DNA from: Axinella damicornis
Taxonomy: Eukaryota; Porifera; Demospongiae; Axinellida; Axinellidae
NCBI GenBank assembly: GCA_963931865.1
Contig: OZ007506.1
Span: forward strand, 5,680,696-5,744,695
Length of the DNA stretch: 64,000 nt
Reading direction: 5' to 3'
Shown: piece by piece, positions 1 to 11,598 of the stretch
Layout of the letters: the number at the start of each line of letters is the position of its first letter
How positions within the stretch are numbered: the stretch's first letter is position 1
Position numbers and translations under genes: made by a program
The notes under the pieces: model-generated
What the model saw: only the letters and a program-made list of their open reading frames with translations
Database searches by the model: none
Told to the model about the DNA's origin: nothing

Positions 1-160
1 AGCTGGGGCTGCAAGCAGATGCATGCAATCTGGGAGCAGCAGTTGAAGCGGGCGCAATCGGGGAGCAACAGCTCTGCACAGAGAGCTGTCCGGCACCGGA
101 TTACTCACAGTAGGCGAACGAGGGGGAAGTAGCTGAGTGAGCGAAGCGAGCGAAGCTACT
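1..160 (+). repeat. dispersed ~30-bp-unit repeat family A, copy 1 (3' part)
   Basis: The segment carries units close to gggagcagcagttgaagcgg followed by gcgcaatcgg, then a tail reading ggggaagtagctgagtgagc and a short gcgaagcgagcgaagc run. Near-identical material recurs inverted at 709-1115 and 33055-33480, and direct at 22689-23125. A dispersed non-coding element with internal tandem units is the simplest reading. No transposase is visible. The left end lies outside the window. Confidence 0.75.
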
Positions 161-362
161 TGTATATACTATGTATGTGTGTGTACCCAAAGTAAAGCTA
201 CCAAGGCCAGAGCAGTGAAGATGTGTGTAGGTAGTTTGTAAGATCTCTAATTAATCGAATAGTCAAATAATTACATTATTAGAAGGCACACTAAATGTCT
301 TGCGTCTGTTGAGCATATTAGAGTATTAGAGTGGTTTGGCACCTAGAGAGATGGATGGGGTT

Positions 363-406
363 AACCTCGTTCCCAGGCGCTCCGAGAGCCTGGGAATGAG
401 GCTAGG
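363..406. mobile_element. short palindromic element (CCTCGTTCCCAGGC family)
   Basis: Left arm cctcgttcccaggc and right arm gcctgggaatgaggctag pair across a loop of about 10 bases. At least ten other copies with the same ends lie in this window, each with a different interior. See the finding on this family. Confidence 0.7.
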
Positions 407-556
407 ATGGGGTTGGTATTCATAGCACCTCTTGACAGCAGTAATGGCAACTTTCAATGTAAAAGCCATTAAAACACTTGAGGGGAATATGAGCTCCATG
501 CTTTCATTACCAGCATTCTGGACACGCAAAGAGTATACTTATCAGACAAATTACAG

Positions 557-3500
557 AATTGCATTCTAGTAAGAATTGCATCCAGTGAACAGCAACTTCC
601 AGAGGATCGAATGGCTGGTGATGAAAGCGTGGAGCTCACTATTGCGATTGAAATGCTCCTGAAGGCCCTTATTGATAGCCATACTTTTTTTCAGGGCTCT
701 GTAATACAATACAAGTAGCTTCCCTTGCTTCACTCGCTTTGCTCGCTCAGCTACTTCCCCATCGTTTGCCTACATGAGTAATCTGGCACCGGACAGATAT
801 ATCTATGTAGAGCTGCTGCTCCCCGATTACGTCCACTTCAGCTGCTGCTCGCTGCTTGCGTCCGCTTCCACTGCTGCTCCCCGATTGTGTCCGCTTCAAC
901 TGCTGCTCCCCGATTGCGTCCTCTTCAACTGCTACTCCCCGATTGCATCAGCTTGTAGCCCCAGCTATTCCAGCCCATGCCCAATGTTCTTGAACACTCT
1001 TCGCGGAGTTCGAGGTTCAGTAAATTGAAGTATGAAGGTCTCGCGTCACTAGTATAATCCCACCCCATGAACATCCCACTTCCGTTATGCATAAACACAC
1101 ACACACACACGTTAAAATCTTGATAATGTGCAACACGTTTCCACATGTGATACGTACTAAGTAAGGAAGTGAGAGAACACACAGTTTGCATCGCAATAAT
1201 TACAATCACAATATTGGTGTGCAGGAGAAACACCGGGAAGTGAAACACCAACTTGAAATTGAGAGACAGACTGCTGTGACGCAGGATGAGGAAAAAACCG
1301 ATGCTGCATTGGAAAGTACTAAACAGGTATAGATAGCGGGGCTATATTATGAATCAGAGAACGAATGAAGATAGAGCTATGTCCTATCAGATAGATAGAT
1401 AAGTTTTATTTTGGATAAGAATGCTCCATCAGCACTTGTGGCTGGTCTTCCTGGAAGTACTATTCCACCACTTGAAGTATTTGCAAAGTAGACTAAATGT
1501 AGTTGATGCATGAAAGTTAACCATGTATCTCCTCACAACTGCTGAAGGAGGTGGAAGTGGAGCTGAGTGAGAAGGAAGTTCTCAAAGCGAGAGTGGTAAG
1601 ATATGCAGTGCTGATTGAGGGGGGTGAATGCTCTTGTTGGTTAGTGGGAGTGTCCAGTAGAGCCCTTATCTACTGCTATAACTGTTAATCAGGCATTCCG
1701 TATAGGACAGAGATGTGAGCAGCATGTGTTAGTAGTGGTGTGTAATCATACCATCACTTTATGGCATGTTGCTTACAGGTACATGTTTACACACTCTTAT
1801 GCATTTCCTGTATTTATTCCACAGACTAGCCTAGAGGATGACCTAAATGCAATGGAGTTGAGCATGTCACAAGCACTACAAGTAGCAGATGCACAGAAAT
1901 GCACAATGAGGGAGCAACTTTTGGATGAGATGGCCAGCTATAAGGTAAAACATTTTCCCCAGACTAGGTGGGGGATGCACACACTTAGTGTGCAGCACCA
2001 TTATGGGTAGCCATTCTCAGTGCAGCCAAAGCTACCTGCCTATGATGATACAGACAACAGACAGACAAAACCCCACTTCATGAATACGCATGCAGGGTAT
2101 TAAGTTGGAACTGTGATCTTTCAGTATACTGAAAGGTCACTGTGTCCGTCATCTGTCATCTGCTTTTTGTCTGTCGTCTGTCTGTTGCCTGTCATCTGTC
2201 CGTTGTCTGTCCTTTGTCTGTAATCTGTGCATCGTCTGTTGTCTGTCCGTCGTCTGTTGTCTGTCCGTCGTCTGTTGGTCCTCATCTGTATGTCGTCTGT
2301 ATGTCGTCTGTCATCTGTCTGTTGTCTGTTGTCTGTCCAGAAAAAAAGTATTGCAATATATGGGATTAAACGATTGCATGCTAATCCGACAATAACGTTG
2401 AAAAATCTGAGTCTGTGTGCCTGATAGTGACCAAAGCATCTGTATTCTATGCATGTCAAGCTCTGTCTTATAAAACGTTGGAATAGGGTCCGCCATTTTA
2501 ATACGGTCAGCAACTCGGGTGTACATTGTACACATCCATGTTAGTATGGGTACGGGTCATAGAAGAGATAGGTGTGTGAGATAAGTGTTCCATGTAGTTA
2601 CAGTTGGTGTTCAAGAAAGTATCATTGTTACAGTTTACAAGTGTGCAGTTTGTAACTAGTGATGAAATAATTCGGTATGTTCGTTTCTATCACATACAGC
2701 AGCATTTGGTGTACTGATTCACCATGTACCTATCAATCATTGCGCAATATCCCAAACTTTGCCTATTGAGAGGAACAACTATTGTATGTACCTTGAATGA
2801 ATTCCAATCCAATGTGCATCCACAGACACAGGCAGAGCAGTATGCACTCACAATAGCAGCTCTTGAGGAGAAATTACTTGCTTTTATGGAGAGATACCAG
2901 CAGTTGACAGATGAAAATGAAGCCTTAAAACAAAGTCTTCAAAGCATTGCTGATGCTCCTGTAAACGGTACTGAAAATCAAGGTAATTACATCTGGCAAG
3001 CTATTACAATAATTATCGATGGCATACTTCCCACCACACTGCCTTTGCAGGAAGAATTGAAGAGCATGAGAAATTGCAACATCTTGTAGGAGTGTTGAGG
3101 TGTGTTGGTGCATATACCTTACAAGCTTTCTCGTCCATGTATCCTCTAACTACATGTATCTATGCTGGTGCCAAATTCATTTACATTGTGCTCATTACAT
3201 GAACTAGGTATATACACACATTGGGGGGGTGGGGGGATGATTCTATAGCCTTATACATTTTTCCAATTGCACTATCCTGTATGCAGGCATCAGCTTTCTC
3301 TTGCCAGCAAGGATGGAGACCAGAAGCAGACTAGAATTCAGCAGCTTGAAGTGGACATTGAATGCCTCAGGACAGAAATGGTTGATCATGAAGGTACATG
3401 GTCGTTGCTGGTTTAAACATCATGCTATCCCATGACATTATGTCATGCAGCTAGATATCTTTTTCATGCACACCAGATCGCTTGCCATGTGGCATGATTG

Positions 3501-6500
3501 GAAGTAGAACATGTGGCACGATTGGAAGTACGAACAAATAGCTGATATTGTGTACATACGTAATGCATGTTACTGCAGCTCAGTGACATGTTCAGATGGA
3601 ATGTTGGTTCATGATGCTATTCGATACTGCTTGCTGACTTCAAATTAAACCGACTTTTGTGTGTATGCATGGTGGCCGAAAAGCATTTGACTGCTAATCG
3701 AAAGGTTGTTGGTTCATGTACCACCATTGAGATTTTCTTTCCATATTAGGTGAACTTATTTCCTTGTGTGCATCATACTCTGTTCATCCTATGCAGCTGA
3801 GTTACAAGATCAGTATTCCAAAGAGTTTGAAGATGTCAGACTGACACTTGCAAGACAGGAAGAAGTAATTCAGACTCAGCAGGAAGAAATGGAGCAACTT
3901 AAACAGGCACTTCAGAAGGTGCGAAACCAACTTGCGGACAAAACACAGGAATGTGAACAGGTTTCTGATGAGCTTGCAAGGGTGGAGAAGAAAACTGAGA
4001 ATGGAACACATACACAAGCAACTAAGGTATGGGAGCAATGGAAACTTGCATAGTCGATTGTTCATATGGTATGGACTTCATCACAGAGCTCTGTATGACC
4101 TGGTAACGTATATACATGTATAATTTGTGCTTTTACAGACTCATAAACATCTGCTAAAAGTCGGCCAGAGGTGCATAGGAGAGAAGCATGAGGAGGTACT
4201 GGGCAATCAAAAATCTGCTATCATGCAACTTAGACAGATGCTGAGTGATTTGGAACTTGCAAAACCACCAGGTATAATTATTTTTGTTGTGTATAATATG
4301 CTGTATACATGCAATAACTCCTTCCTCTCTGGAACAAACCACACCTCGGTTTCAATGTTGTTTACAGTAGGCTACTGCTAGTTTTTGTGTCCACTGACAT
4401 ACTGACTGACTGACGTACTGACAGACACAGCAATCACTCTATCCCTTGCTGCATGATGTGCACATAGGGTAATATAGCTAAGCTTGTGCATGTGGATGGA
4501 GATATGTACCATACGCATTTAATTCTGAGGACATTTTAGTACCCACTGGCTATTTCAAAAATCATAGATGCTGAAAACCACTTGCTTTCTATGCACAGCT
4601 ACATTCCGATTGCCATTCTGCTAATGCGCGTGCTGACACTGTCCAATTACTTGCGTGTGCGTTTTTTGCTAACTGTCCATACATTTCCAGGTAACAATCA
4701 TCAGTGAATTGCTTTGTGTATGTGATAGAAGACTACGTTGCAAGAGAGAGAGAGCACATTCATGGAGACAAGTTTTGACATTTGTGAAGGCGCTCCAGGT
4801 AGGGCTGAAGCGTATTGGTGCTAGCTGGGCCACACTTTCAAGTGCATTTATATACTGGAAAGACACTAGCCTCACCGTAGCTGCCATGTCCAGCAACTTG
4901 CTGGCGAGCCACCTCCCTCAAAGCACACTCACCTTGAGCCACACTCTCACCTCGAGCCACGCCCATGGAGAACAGTACTACTTCAGCCATTCTGATCAGC
5001 TAGTGCTTACCAAGGGTGATGTCGATGGTACTGCACTCCCAGAGCCACTGGAGAAACACCACAAGAGTGCCTTGAGATGGTATGCTGAGTGCTTGATCCT
5101 ACGACAGTCCTTGAGTGCTTTCACGAAACTTGCCTCCATGAATGTACTCATTCATCTCAGAAGTCTTAATTCTATCATGTACACAAACCAGTGTGCTGTA
5201 TTCACTGATGATTGTTACCTAGAAACGTGCAGAGGGCTTGCAAAGATAGTTGCAGCTGTGCAGAATGACCACGCAAGTAATTGGAATTTGCCACCAGTTG
5301 TCAGCACATGTCAGCCGAATATGGTCTATTGTATGAAGTGGCAACCACATGCACTCTTGGCAATGCAACTCAGATACGTAACATAACTGGAGGTACTGGG
5401 CAATCAGAAATCTGCTAATCATGCAATTTAAACAGAGGCTGAGTGATTTTGAACTTGCAAACCACTAGGTATAATTACAATATGCCCCCTCATCATCTGC
5501 ATTCCAGGGGTTGCTTATTGATTCATTCATGCATGGTGTCTGGAATTTGTAGTAGTTTTGCAGAAAAGTGTATTCTCACTCTATAGTTGGGAGTCATCAG
5601 GCAACACTGAAGGAGTTATCACACGTTCGCCATGAGCTACTGCTAGCAAAGGCAGAGAAAGCTGGTACTGCTATGAAGACTAAGGTAAGAGCGTGTACAT
5701 AATGTGACGGGTGTCTGCTTGCACTTAATTCTGAGTGAGTGGTAGTGAGCCCAGAATAGCAATCAGGAAAGCTAGGTGGGGACAGCCTCAGCACGAGGCA
5801 AGGTTTGTTAACAAAACTGTAGGTCCACGAATCAATGCACAATTCAAGTTGAAAATTGTTCTGTAAAAGCATGGAAAGGTAGAAAATTTGTATATCAGAT
5901 TAGGCTGTTGGTACCAGCAAATAAGCTATCCAGTATCGCTTAGAAATATCTGCGTATCAGTGCTGCAGCTTTGTATAGCACAGAAAACTGCAGACTGTAT
6001 GCATGTTCTGGCTTCTTGTTAGTATGGTATGGATATGATTCTGCCTATATATGGTCAACCCACAGGTTGGAAAGATGACTGATTCAACGTTGCAAGTAGA
6101 AGATTTACACTGTGATTTTGCAGATGTGCTTCACTCTAGTGAGAAATCAGTGAGTCAAAACCTCACCAATCAGTCCTAATGATTAAAGTCAAGTTCCATA
6201 GCTATAATATTATAGTTTGGTTTTGGTGCAAGCTGATCGAATCCCACTAGGCTAGCTCCTTTCATTGCCAAAATCAGACCCACAAGGTGGTACATATAGG
6301 ATATTCAGTTAAAATCAGATTTGTGATCACAGTGATTTGTATTAATCTACAGTACAGCCATCTGGTGGATACTCTGTGTGGCAATTTGCCAGTTGACAGG
6401 CCTTCTGAGAAGGAAATTGAGCTCACCGATAACGAGTCTCTCCAACAAGAAGTCATTTGTGGCCGCCACAGGGTATAACGTTGCACTATCTGCTTATGTT

Positions 6501-8432
6501 GCTTATAATCTACCTTTGTTACACTGAGGATATTCCAGTGAACATTATTTGTATTCATTTAGTTTGCTGATGCTGTTGAACAACACCTGAAAGGTGCAAA
6601 GCCAACAGGACATTCATCAAATGACAGCAACGATAGGTACATTTCCAGTAACCCATATATAATAGAGTGCTCAATGTACGTATGTCCTGGTGATTGTATT
6701 AGCTATTGCCATGCCAACGGGATATTCTTACCCAATTTTGAGATGTATGGGGTCTCATACGTCAGTTGATGGGATGGCTAGTATGTTATTATACTAATGT
6801 ATAGGTGAATGTATACTCGTTTGTGAAGAGGCCTATATAGGATCACATTTTCCGAGTATAGGTGTGGTATATCGGCTTATACATCTAATTGGCCAGCTAC
6901 TTTTAGTTCGTTGGCAACAACTGAAGACTCTTTGCACAATTCCGGCAGGCCTAACGGCAGGCAGACGGGTGTTTGGGTTTGCGGTGGCCGCCCAGTCCCG
7001 TATCTGCAGTCAGTTTTTCCTGTGTGGTTTATGTATGGTCAAGTGACCAGTAGCTACTTTATGTTCTACAGGGTAGAAGAAATCCAAAGTGCAAGGTCAA
7101 CAGAAAAATTAGATCAGGTTAGTGTAGTGTCATGGAGAGTCTGATCGTGTATATGCATGGGACTTGTTCTGACATCCAGCCTGACTGGTGGGTGATAAGT
7201 ATGTGCAAACCACAGCGCTTGCATTTACATCACGTATATATTACAAGACGTTAAGTACTAGGATATTGATAGTTTACTTAACACCTTCTAATAAACGTGC
7301 CATAAATGTAAGTGCTGCACATACTTATTGACCACCCCAGTTGGTGCTGGCAAGCTAGTCTTATATGGTACATGTAGTTGATCAGACTCTCCTCCCATGC
7401 GAGAGTCTGGCTGGTGAGACTAAGGTTAATGTATCAGTTATGCTATTTTGGTATGCGGTAACCACTTGTGATACAGGGGGTCATCCTTTGATGCTGACTT
7501 GGGACAGGGGTGTCAAAATCTCCTTACTTTTCATAATAATAAACTGTTGGGTTATGTGCATAGCTAGCTACATGTAAGTCATGGACATGCTAATACTGCT
7601 GCTACACAGCTTATATAAAACCTGCATGCATGTGTAATCTGCCGGTACTGATTTATTATTAACTAGTACTGAAGCAGCTATAGCTAGTAATTTAACATGA
7701 TCTTCATCATCCAAGTTAAGACCATAGATAAGACAAAATATCCTGTTGCGATAGGAGCAAACAAAGTAATACCTACCACTGTAGAGCAACTTCTCATGTC
7801 TGGTGCACTATTGCATGGATGGGTAATACTTTGTTCCTATGTGATCCCCACGCATCCTTCTTTCTCTTCACACATGAGGCTGACCCTTTTCAGACAATTA
7901 CAGAACTTGAAGCCTTGCTGAGTTCAACTGTTGAAGAGTTGGAGCAACAAAAGTGTCTTAACCAGGCACTGTTGAAGCGAAAGGTTTGCTCTATTAATTC
8001 CTCTAAAATAGCTAATTATTTACAGCAGCTGATAACTTGATACAATCAGCACTCAAAGCTACATGCAGAACTAACCGTGACTGGCATACTATATTATAAG
8101 AACATGCACTTATATAATGGGATGGCAAAGCGATCCGTGCCAGTCCTTTCCTGTTCAAGATAGCTAGTATGGTGAGCTTACATAATAAAATTAATGACCA
8201 GGTCCAATAACTTGTGAAAACGGAGGAGTGTGTGTATTTTCAAGGGTGGGCATAATATCGGGGGAAAATTGATTGCATATAATTATTCTGCATGCTGCAT
8301 TTGAGTCATTATAACCACCCCCAATAGCGCATAGCTCATCCTGCCCTTTATTGGTCATTTTAGAACTTCAAAGAACTACAGTCTAGTGAAGCATCAAGAA
8401 GACCAAGACACAACTGTATTGACCAACCATAG
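557..8432 (+). CDS. coiled-coil protein, multi-exon gene (5' end not placed)
   Basis: Exons inferred from AG/GT sites and phase: 557-700 (tentative), 1225-1326, about 1548-1595, 1825-1944, 2826-2982, 3051-3099, 3287-3393, 3797-4026, 4139-4271, 5587-5684, 6066-6149, 6353-6472, 6563-6636, 7072-7117, 7894-7983 and 8364-8432 (TAG stop). Phases agree through all junctions from 1825 on. The protein is rich in E, Q, K and L in heptad-like runs (for example LARQEEVIQTQQEEMEQLK from exon 3797-4026), so a long alpha-helical coiled coil is expected. The segment EVLGNQKSAIMQLRQMLSDL followed by ELAKPP resembles, from memory, the C-terminal part of FHAD1-type proteins. That link is weak, and no FHA domain is seen because the N-terminus is missing. 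Introns hold a SINE fragment, a pyrimidine minisatellite and a decayed duplicate of exon 4139-4271. No AATAAA was found just after the stop. Confidence 0.75.
709..1115 (-). repeat. repeat family A, copy 2 (inverted relative to copy 1)
   Basis: Starts with tacaagtagcttcccttgct and runs through repeated gctgctgctccccgattgcg units to a tail with tatgaaggtctcgcgtcact, a conserved cccacttccgttat stretch and a CA run. It is the reverse complement of the copies at 1-160 and 22689-23125. It sits between the first two proposed exons of the coiled-coil gene. Together with copy 1 it forms a widely spaced inverted pair. Confidence 0.75.
2139..2340 (+). repeat. pyrimidine-rich minisatellite (tctgtcgtctgt units)
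   Basis: About 200 bases of imperfect units of the type tgtctgtcgtctgttgtctg, nearly pure T/C/G on the plus strand. It lies in an intron of the coiled-coil gene. Long open frames over it on both strands (serine/valine/cysteine-rich, or arginine/threonine/aspartate-rich) are products of the repeat. Confidence 0.85.
3665..3760 (+). mobile_element. tRNA-Ser(GCU)-derived SINE fragment
   Basis: Contains ggtggccgaaaagcatttga, then the anticodon-loop-like ctgctaa, then gaaaggttgttggttcatg and accaccattgagattttctt. The better copy at 31225-31342 (minus strand) has the same order with clear A-box (ggccgagtggttaaagc) and B-box (ggttcgaatccc) sequences and the same gagattttcttt tail after the tRNA part. 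The shared tail beyond the tRNA region points to a SINE rather than a tRNA gene. This copy is decayed and has lost much of the D loop and B box. Confidence 0.55.
4709..5386 (+). other. long open frame (225 codons) inside an intron, no recognised product
   Basis: The frame is open for 225 codons in an intron of the coiled-coil gene, between exons 4139-4271 and 5587-5684, which splice together in phase without it. The translation shows no domain I recognise. It has mixed composition with several cysteines and histidines and no clear signal or membrane segment. It ends a few bases before the decayed duplicate exon at 5388-5485. It could be chance, part of an inserted element (its end resembles the 'caggagtg' repeat family), or an alternative exon. 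Composition alone does not settle this. Confidence 0.25.
5388..5485 (+). pseudogene. decayed duplicate of exon 4139-4271
   Basis: From ggaggtactgggcaatcaga to accactaggtataattac this copies the 3' two-thirds of the exon at 4139-4271 plus its donor site, at an offset of 1,197 bases. The copy has an extra base next to the ATCATG codons, which breaks the frame, and a base lost near the end. It lacks a clean acceptor, so it is probably not spliced in. It records a local tandem duplication or a segmental insertion. Confidence 0.8.
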
Positions 8433-8540
8433 ACTAACAGTACATTGGTGTACGTACAGATGTAGGTGGATGCATTAATTTGTGTGGAGTCAGCATTACC
8501 ACTGTTGTCTGTCTCACCATTACTTCTGTGCATTTGAAAC

Positions 8541-8842
8541 TAGGGCTGTGCGATAATCGTAATTTATCGTTTATCGTGATAATATTTTATTATCGTGATA
8601 AATATCGATTATGACATGTGGTATTAAACGGCATTACAACCTTGCTGTTTCCGGGCCTGTGTAGAATGTTAACCACTGCCACTAAGACGTGTTCTATATG
8701 GACTAGCCATGTCAATACTGGATAAAGATGCGTTAATGTTGTCACGTTTGTAGTAGTTCGCATACTGTGTGATATTATCGTTATCGAGACAATTTTGTCC
8801 GTATTATCACGATATAGCTTTTCCCATTATTGCCCAGGCCTA
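8541..8842. mobile_element. hAT-type MITE with 8-bp target-site duplication
   Basis: The element begins tagggctgtgcgataat, and its other end reads, on the opposite strand, taggcctgggcaataat (14 of 17 identical). It is flanked on both sides by the direct 8-mer tttgaaac (8533-8540 and 8843-8850). Eight-base duplications and C/T-AGGGCTGGGC-like ends are typical of hAT transposons. The 302-bp body is AT-rich, with ttatcgtgataa palindromes near both ends, and carries no transposase. It lies just beyond the stop of the coiled-coil gene. Confidence 0.88.
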
Positions 8843-8850
8843 TTTGAAAC

Positions 8851-9540
8851 TGGGGGATCCGGCATTTTCATGGGACATTCAACATGCATGTACCAGACTC
8901 TTGATAACAGAATATTGCCTTGTAGCTACATGCAATGATGATGGTGATGTCTGGCTCGCTCCACTCTTTCAGCACGTGACCATAGATAATACATGTAATA
9001 GAGCATAAACGCTCTATTATCTATGACGTGACTAGCTAGCTATGATGTACACAGAGTTACAGAGAACGACATTGAGCTATTTCAGCTGGAAGGACATTGA
9101 GGGAAGCATGACCTACGGCATTGGATGCATGCAATGCTTCACCATCTCTCATCCAGTCTTTCTGGCAGAATATCATCGTCTTCTGCTGGACCGGTGCTCC
9201 TGTATTATATCGTCTACATGTACTTCGAGATCTGTCACTCTCACATGGAAGGTGAGCCCCAATGGTACAAATAATGCTGTGGCATCCAGGTCCTCTGTCT
9301 GCTGTTCATTTTATAGTGACAACTAATGGCTGCACATCCTGTCTTGCATCTGCAACCACTTAGCCACATGTAGCCACTTAGATGCCTATCAGGCTATGCT
9401 GTCTACATGTATGTTCACTGGTATACCTCCTGTACCACTAGCAATCGGCCTTCTCATTTCCATCCATATATACTCAGGTCAAGCTGTGGATTCATGTGAC
9501 AACAAACCCTCTATATAGTGTCATGTACAGCATTTTGTAT
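8851..9540. other. spacer without a recognised gene; imperfect inverted repeat at 8973-9032
   Basis: The only structure seen is cacgtgaccatagataat...atagagc facing gctctattatctatgacgtg, which could fold into a stem of about 25 bases with small bulges. The open frame at 9042-9326 has no recognisable content. Confidence 0.5.
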
Positions 9541-9976
9541 AGTCTAGCCGCTAGTCCCTCTCCGCCCGGCCGGTCAAGCGGGCGCGCGGTGAAGCCGCGT
9601 GCGGAGGGCGGAGAGGGTCTAGCAAACATTGCACTTGATTGCGTTTCAACTGACCAATCAGATCTCACTGAAGCGATTCGTTCCAGTTTTATTCATGACT
9701 CTCGTGGTTGTAAACCGAGTCATTCGCGTGTGATCAGCCCGGTGGAGAGCGTCTAATAGCCTACACTCGAGCTAAACTAGTCCAACCTGGATGCCTCCAA
9801 GCGTACAAAAGTCGTCCTCAACTCCAGCTGGCAATTCACTGGTTCACAGATACATGTAATTAGCATTCCAGAGAAACGTGATAAAGTGCAATGTTTGCTA
9901 GACCCTCTCTGCCCTCCGCTCGCGGCACGCGGCTTTGCCACTTGACCGGCCGGGCGGAGAGGGGCTACTGGCTAGA
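9541..9976. mobile_element. GC-rich terminal-inverted-repeat element, ~435 bp
   Basis: The left end (agtctagccgctagtccctc, then tccgcccggccggtcaagc and tagcaaacattgcact) is repeated inverted at 9880-9976 (agtgcaatgtttgctagacc ... ggctactggctagact). The inverted arms are about 95 bases. A related single-arm or foldback copy lies at 58437-58510. The ttttgta sequence found on both sides may be a target duplication but is not exact in position. There is no coding capacity. Confidence 0.75.
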
Positions 9977-10992
9977 CTGCGTTTTGTAATGATCAGTGTA
10001 CACAACCCTATTGGGAATGCTATGCCCTGCATCAAATGCTATAACCCTCTTATCGAGCATTTCCTGGAGCCTGTGCTAATGCATCCAGTGTGGTCAGCAT
10101 GTAATGTACCCTTCCCTCTGTTTTTCTTTCACTGCTATAGGATGTGTGTACCTTGGATTACTCTTCTTACAGAGCAATACTAGTGAGCAGAAGCTGCACT
10201 GGCCAGGTTGAACTTTGGACGCTGTTAGCTGAACCTGAATAATATCTGCTGACTCTGTTTGCTAGCACTTTATACTTTCATCTTGAAGTGTGAAGTGCTC
10301 TGTACCATCTGCTGACTCAGGAACAGACTTCAGAGCCTCTATGTAGAGTTTTCTGTCATGCAGTAGCTATGCCGGTGACTATACATTTTCTCATTCCCAC
10401 ATGCATTAAAATTATGTGGACTGTTTATACCATTTGCATTGCTGGAACACGGAAACTGATGTAAACCCTAACTATAGCATTCATACTTCTTGAACAAAAT
10501 ATCTGCAATAGCTGCCCAGGAGTTGGTTAATGCAAATGGCACCAATTTTTGTGAAGATGGTGCTCATTTTCACTCAAATCCAGTTGTCGGCTCATATCTC
10601 TCGTTCTGAGTAAGCTACAAACTTTACACTTGCATTGGTGCGTAGAGCTGCTGTAGCTGATCATGAGCTTGCATACCAAACATTATTAAAATCACTACAC
10701 AACATCCGAAGTTATAACCATTTTTGTGTGGCCACTTCATTACCTCAGGTTTCGCTATACCGCATACTTCCGGAAATGTTCCGCGTTACGCATACGTGGC
10801 GTTGTAAATTTGTACACACAATGGATTTCCGGTACGGTGGCGATTGGATGGACTGGAATAAGCCAGTTGCACGCAAACGAAAGTATTCACGGAATGTATG
10901 ACGTCACATCCGGTTGCAGTCAATGGCGAAATCGGTAGGTGGGCGTTTGAAATGTGCGCTTGATTAAAACTATGCCGATCAGACAATTTAAG
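9977..10992. other. spacer, nothing recognised
   Basis: No exon with convincing sites, no terminal repeats and no RNA gene were seen in this kilobase. Short open frames at 10635-10901 and 10726-10938 overlap each other in different frames and look like chance. Confidence 0.4.
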
Positions 10993-11505
10993 TGACCGCG
11001 GCGATAAACAAGAGACCTGGACGGTCAAGACGGTGAGCGAAGTGAGAATGGGTTGAAGTACGAACGAGAACAAAGCGGTCTTGCTACGTCTACAGCCCCC
11101 CTGCCTCCAGTGTTCAGGCTCTGTTCCTGCATAGCTAGATTATTATACTTCGAAGGTATTAGCTATGGTTTCTGTGACGCTTACTGCCGCGGACATACCG
11201 GGAGCAGACCTGAGCGAGCTGTTGGTTCTCTTTTGGCATCGCTATCGGGAAAAGTGCCTGGAACAAGCTCGCGACTGCGATCTCAGCTGCCTGCCATCCA
11301 TCCAAAACACGCTGAACCATCTCGGTCTCGTACCTGGATCGCTTGGAAATCGGTGGAAGAAGGCGCTCGGATCCTGGCTTGGGTTGTTGCCACAACACGT
11401 TACAGGTATGTCCAGCATACTGCGTTGTTCTCGTTCGTACTTCAACCGATTTCTCACTCTTTGCACACCGTCTTTACCGTCAGGTCCCTTGCCAGGTCAA
11501 ACACC
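10993..11505. mobile_element. foldback element enclosing a possible captured exon
   Basis: The sequence gaccgcggcgataaacaaga ... gtgagaatgggttgaagtac gaacgagaacaa at the left is matched in inverse orientation at about 11430-11505 (ttgttctcgttcgtacttca accgatttctcactc ... accgtca). The arms are about 80-90 bases. Between them lies an open frame from ATG 11165 that runs to a canonical donor (ACAG|gtatgt near 11404). That is the layout of a MITE or Pack-type element that has picked up a gene piece. No transposase is present. Confidence 0.6.
11165..11405 (+). CDS. possible exon inside foldback element
   Basis: ATG at 11165 opens a frame beginning MVSVTLTAADIPGADLSELL, continuing through a charged helix-like segment (WHRYREKCLEQARDCD) to LLPQHVT, where ACAG|gtatgt is a consensus 5' splice site. 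The composition looks protein-like. No family is recognised and no partner exon was found. It may be a first exon of an undescribed gene or a captured fragment carried by the surrounding inverted repeats. Confidence 0.3.
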
Positions 11506-11598
11506 ACAGTCACATGAACTGTGTAATCCGTATGGTTTTAGTCACGCGCAGGTTTCAAACCGCCCCCTGCCAATTTTGCCATTCACTGCAATACTTAA

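Noticed and set aside
2121..2513. Arg/Thr/Asp-rich minus-strand frame
   Set aside because: It translates a pyrimidine minisatellite, is low complexity and has no splice sites.
9496..9756. Arginine/glycine-rich frame at 9.5 kb
   Set aside because: It lies in the GC-rich inverted arm of a non-autonomous element.
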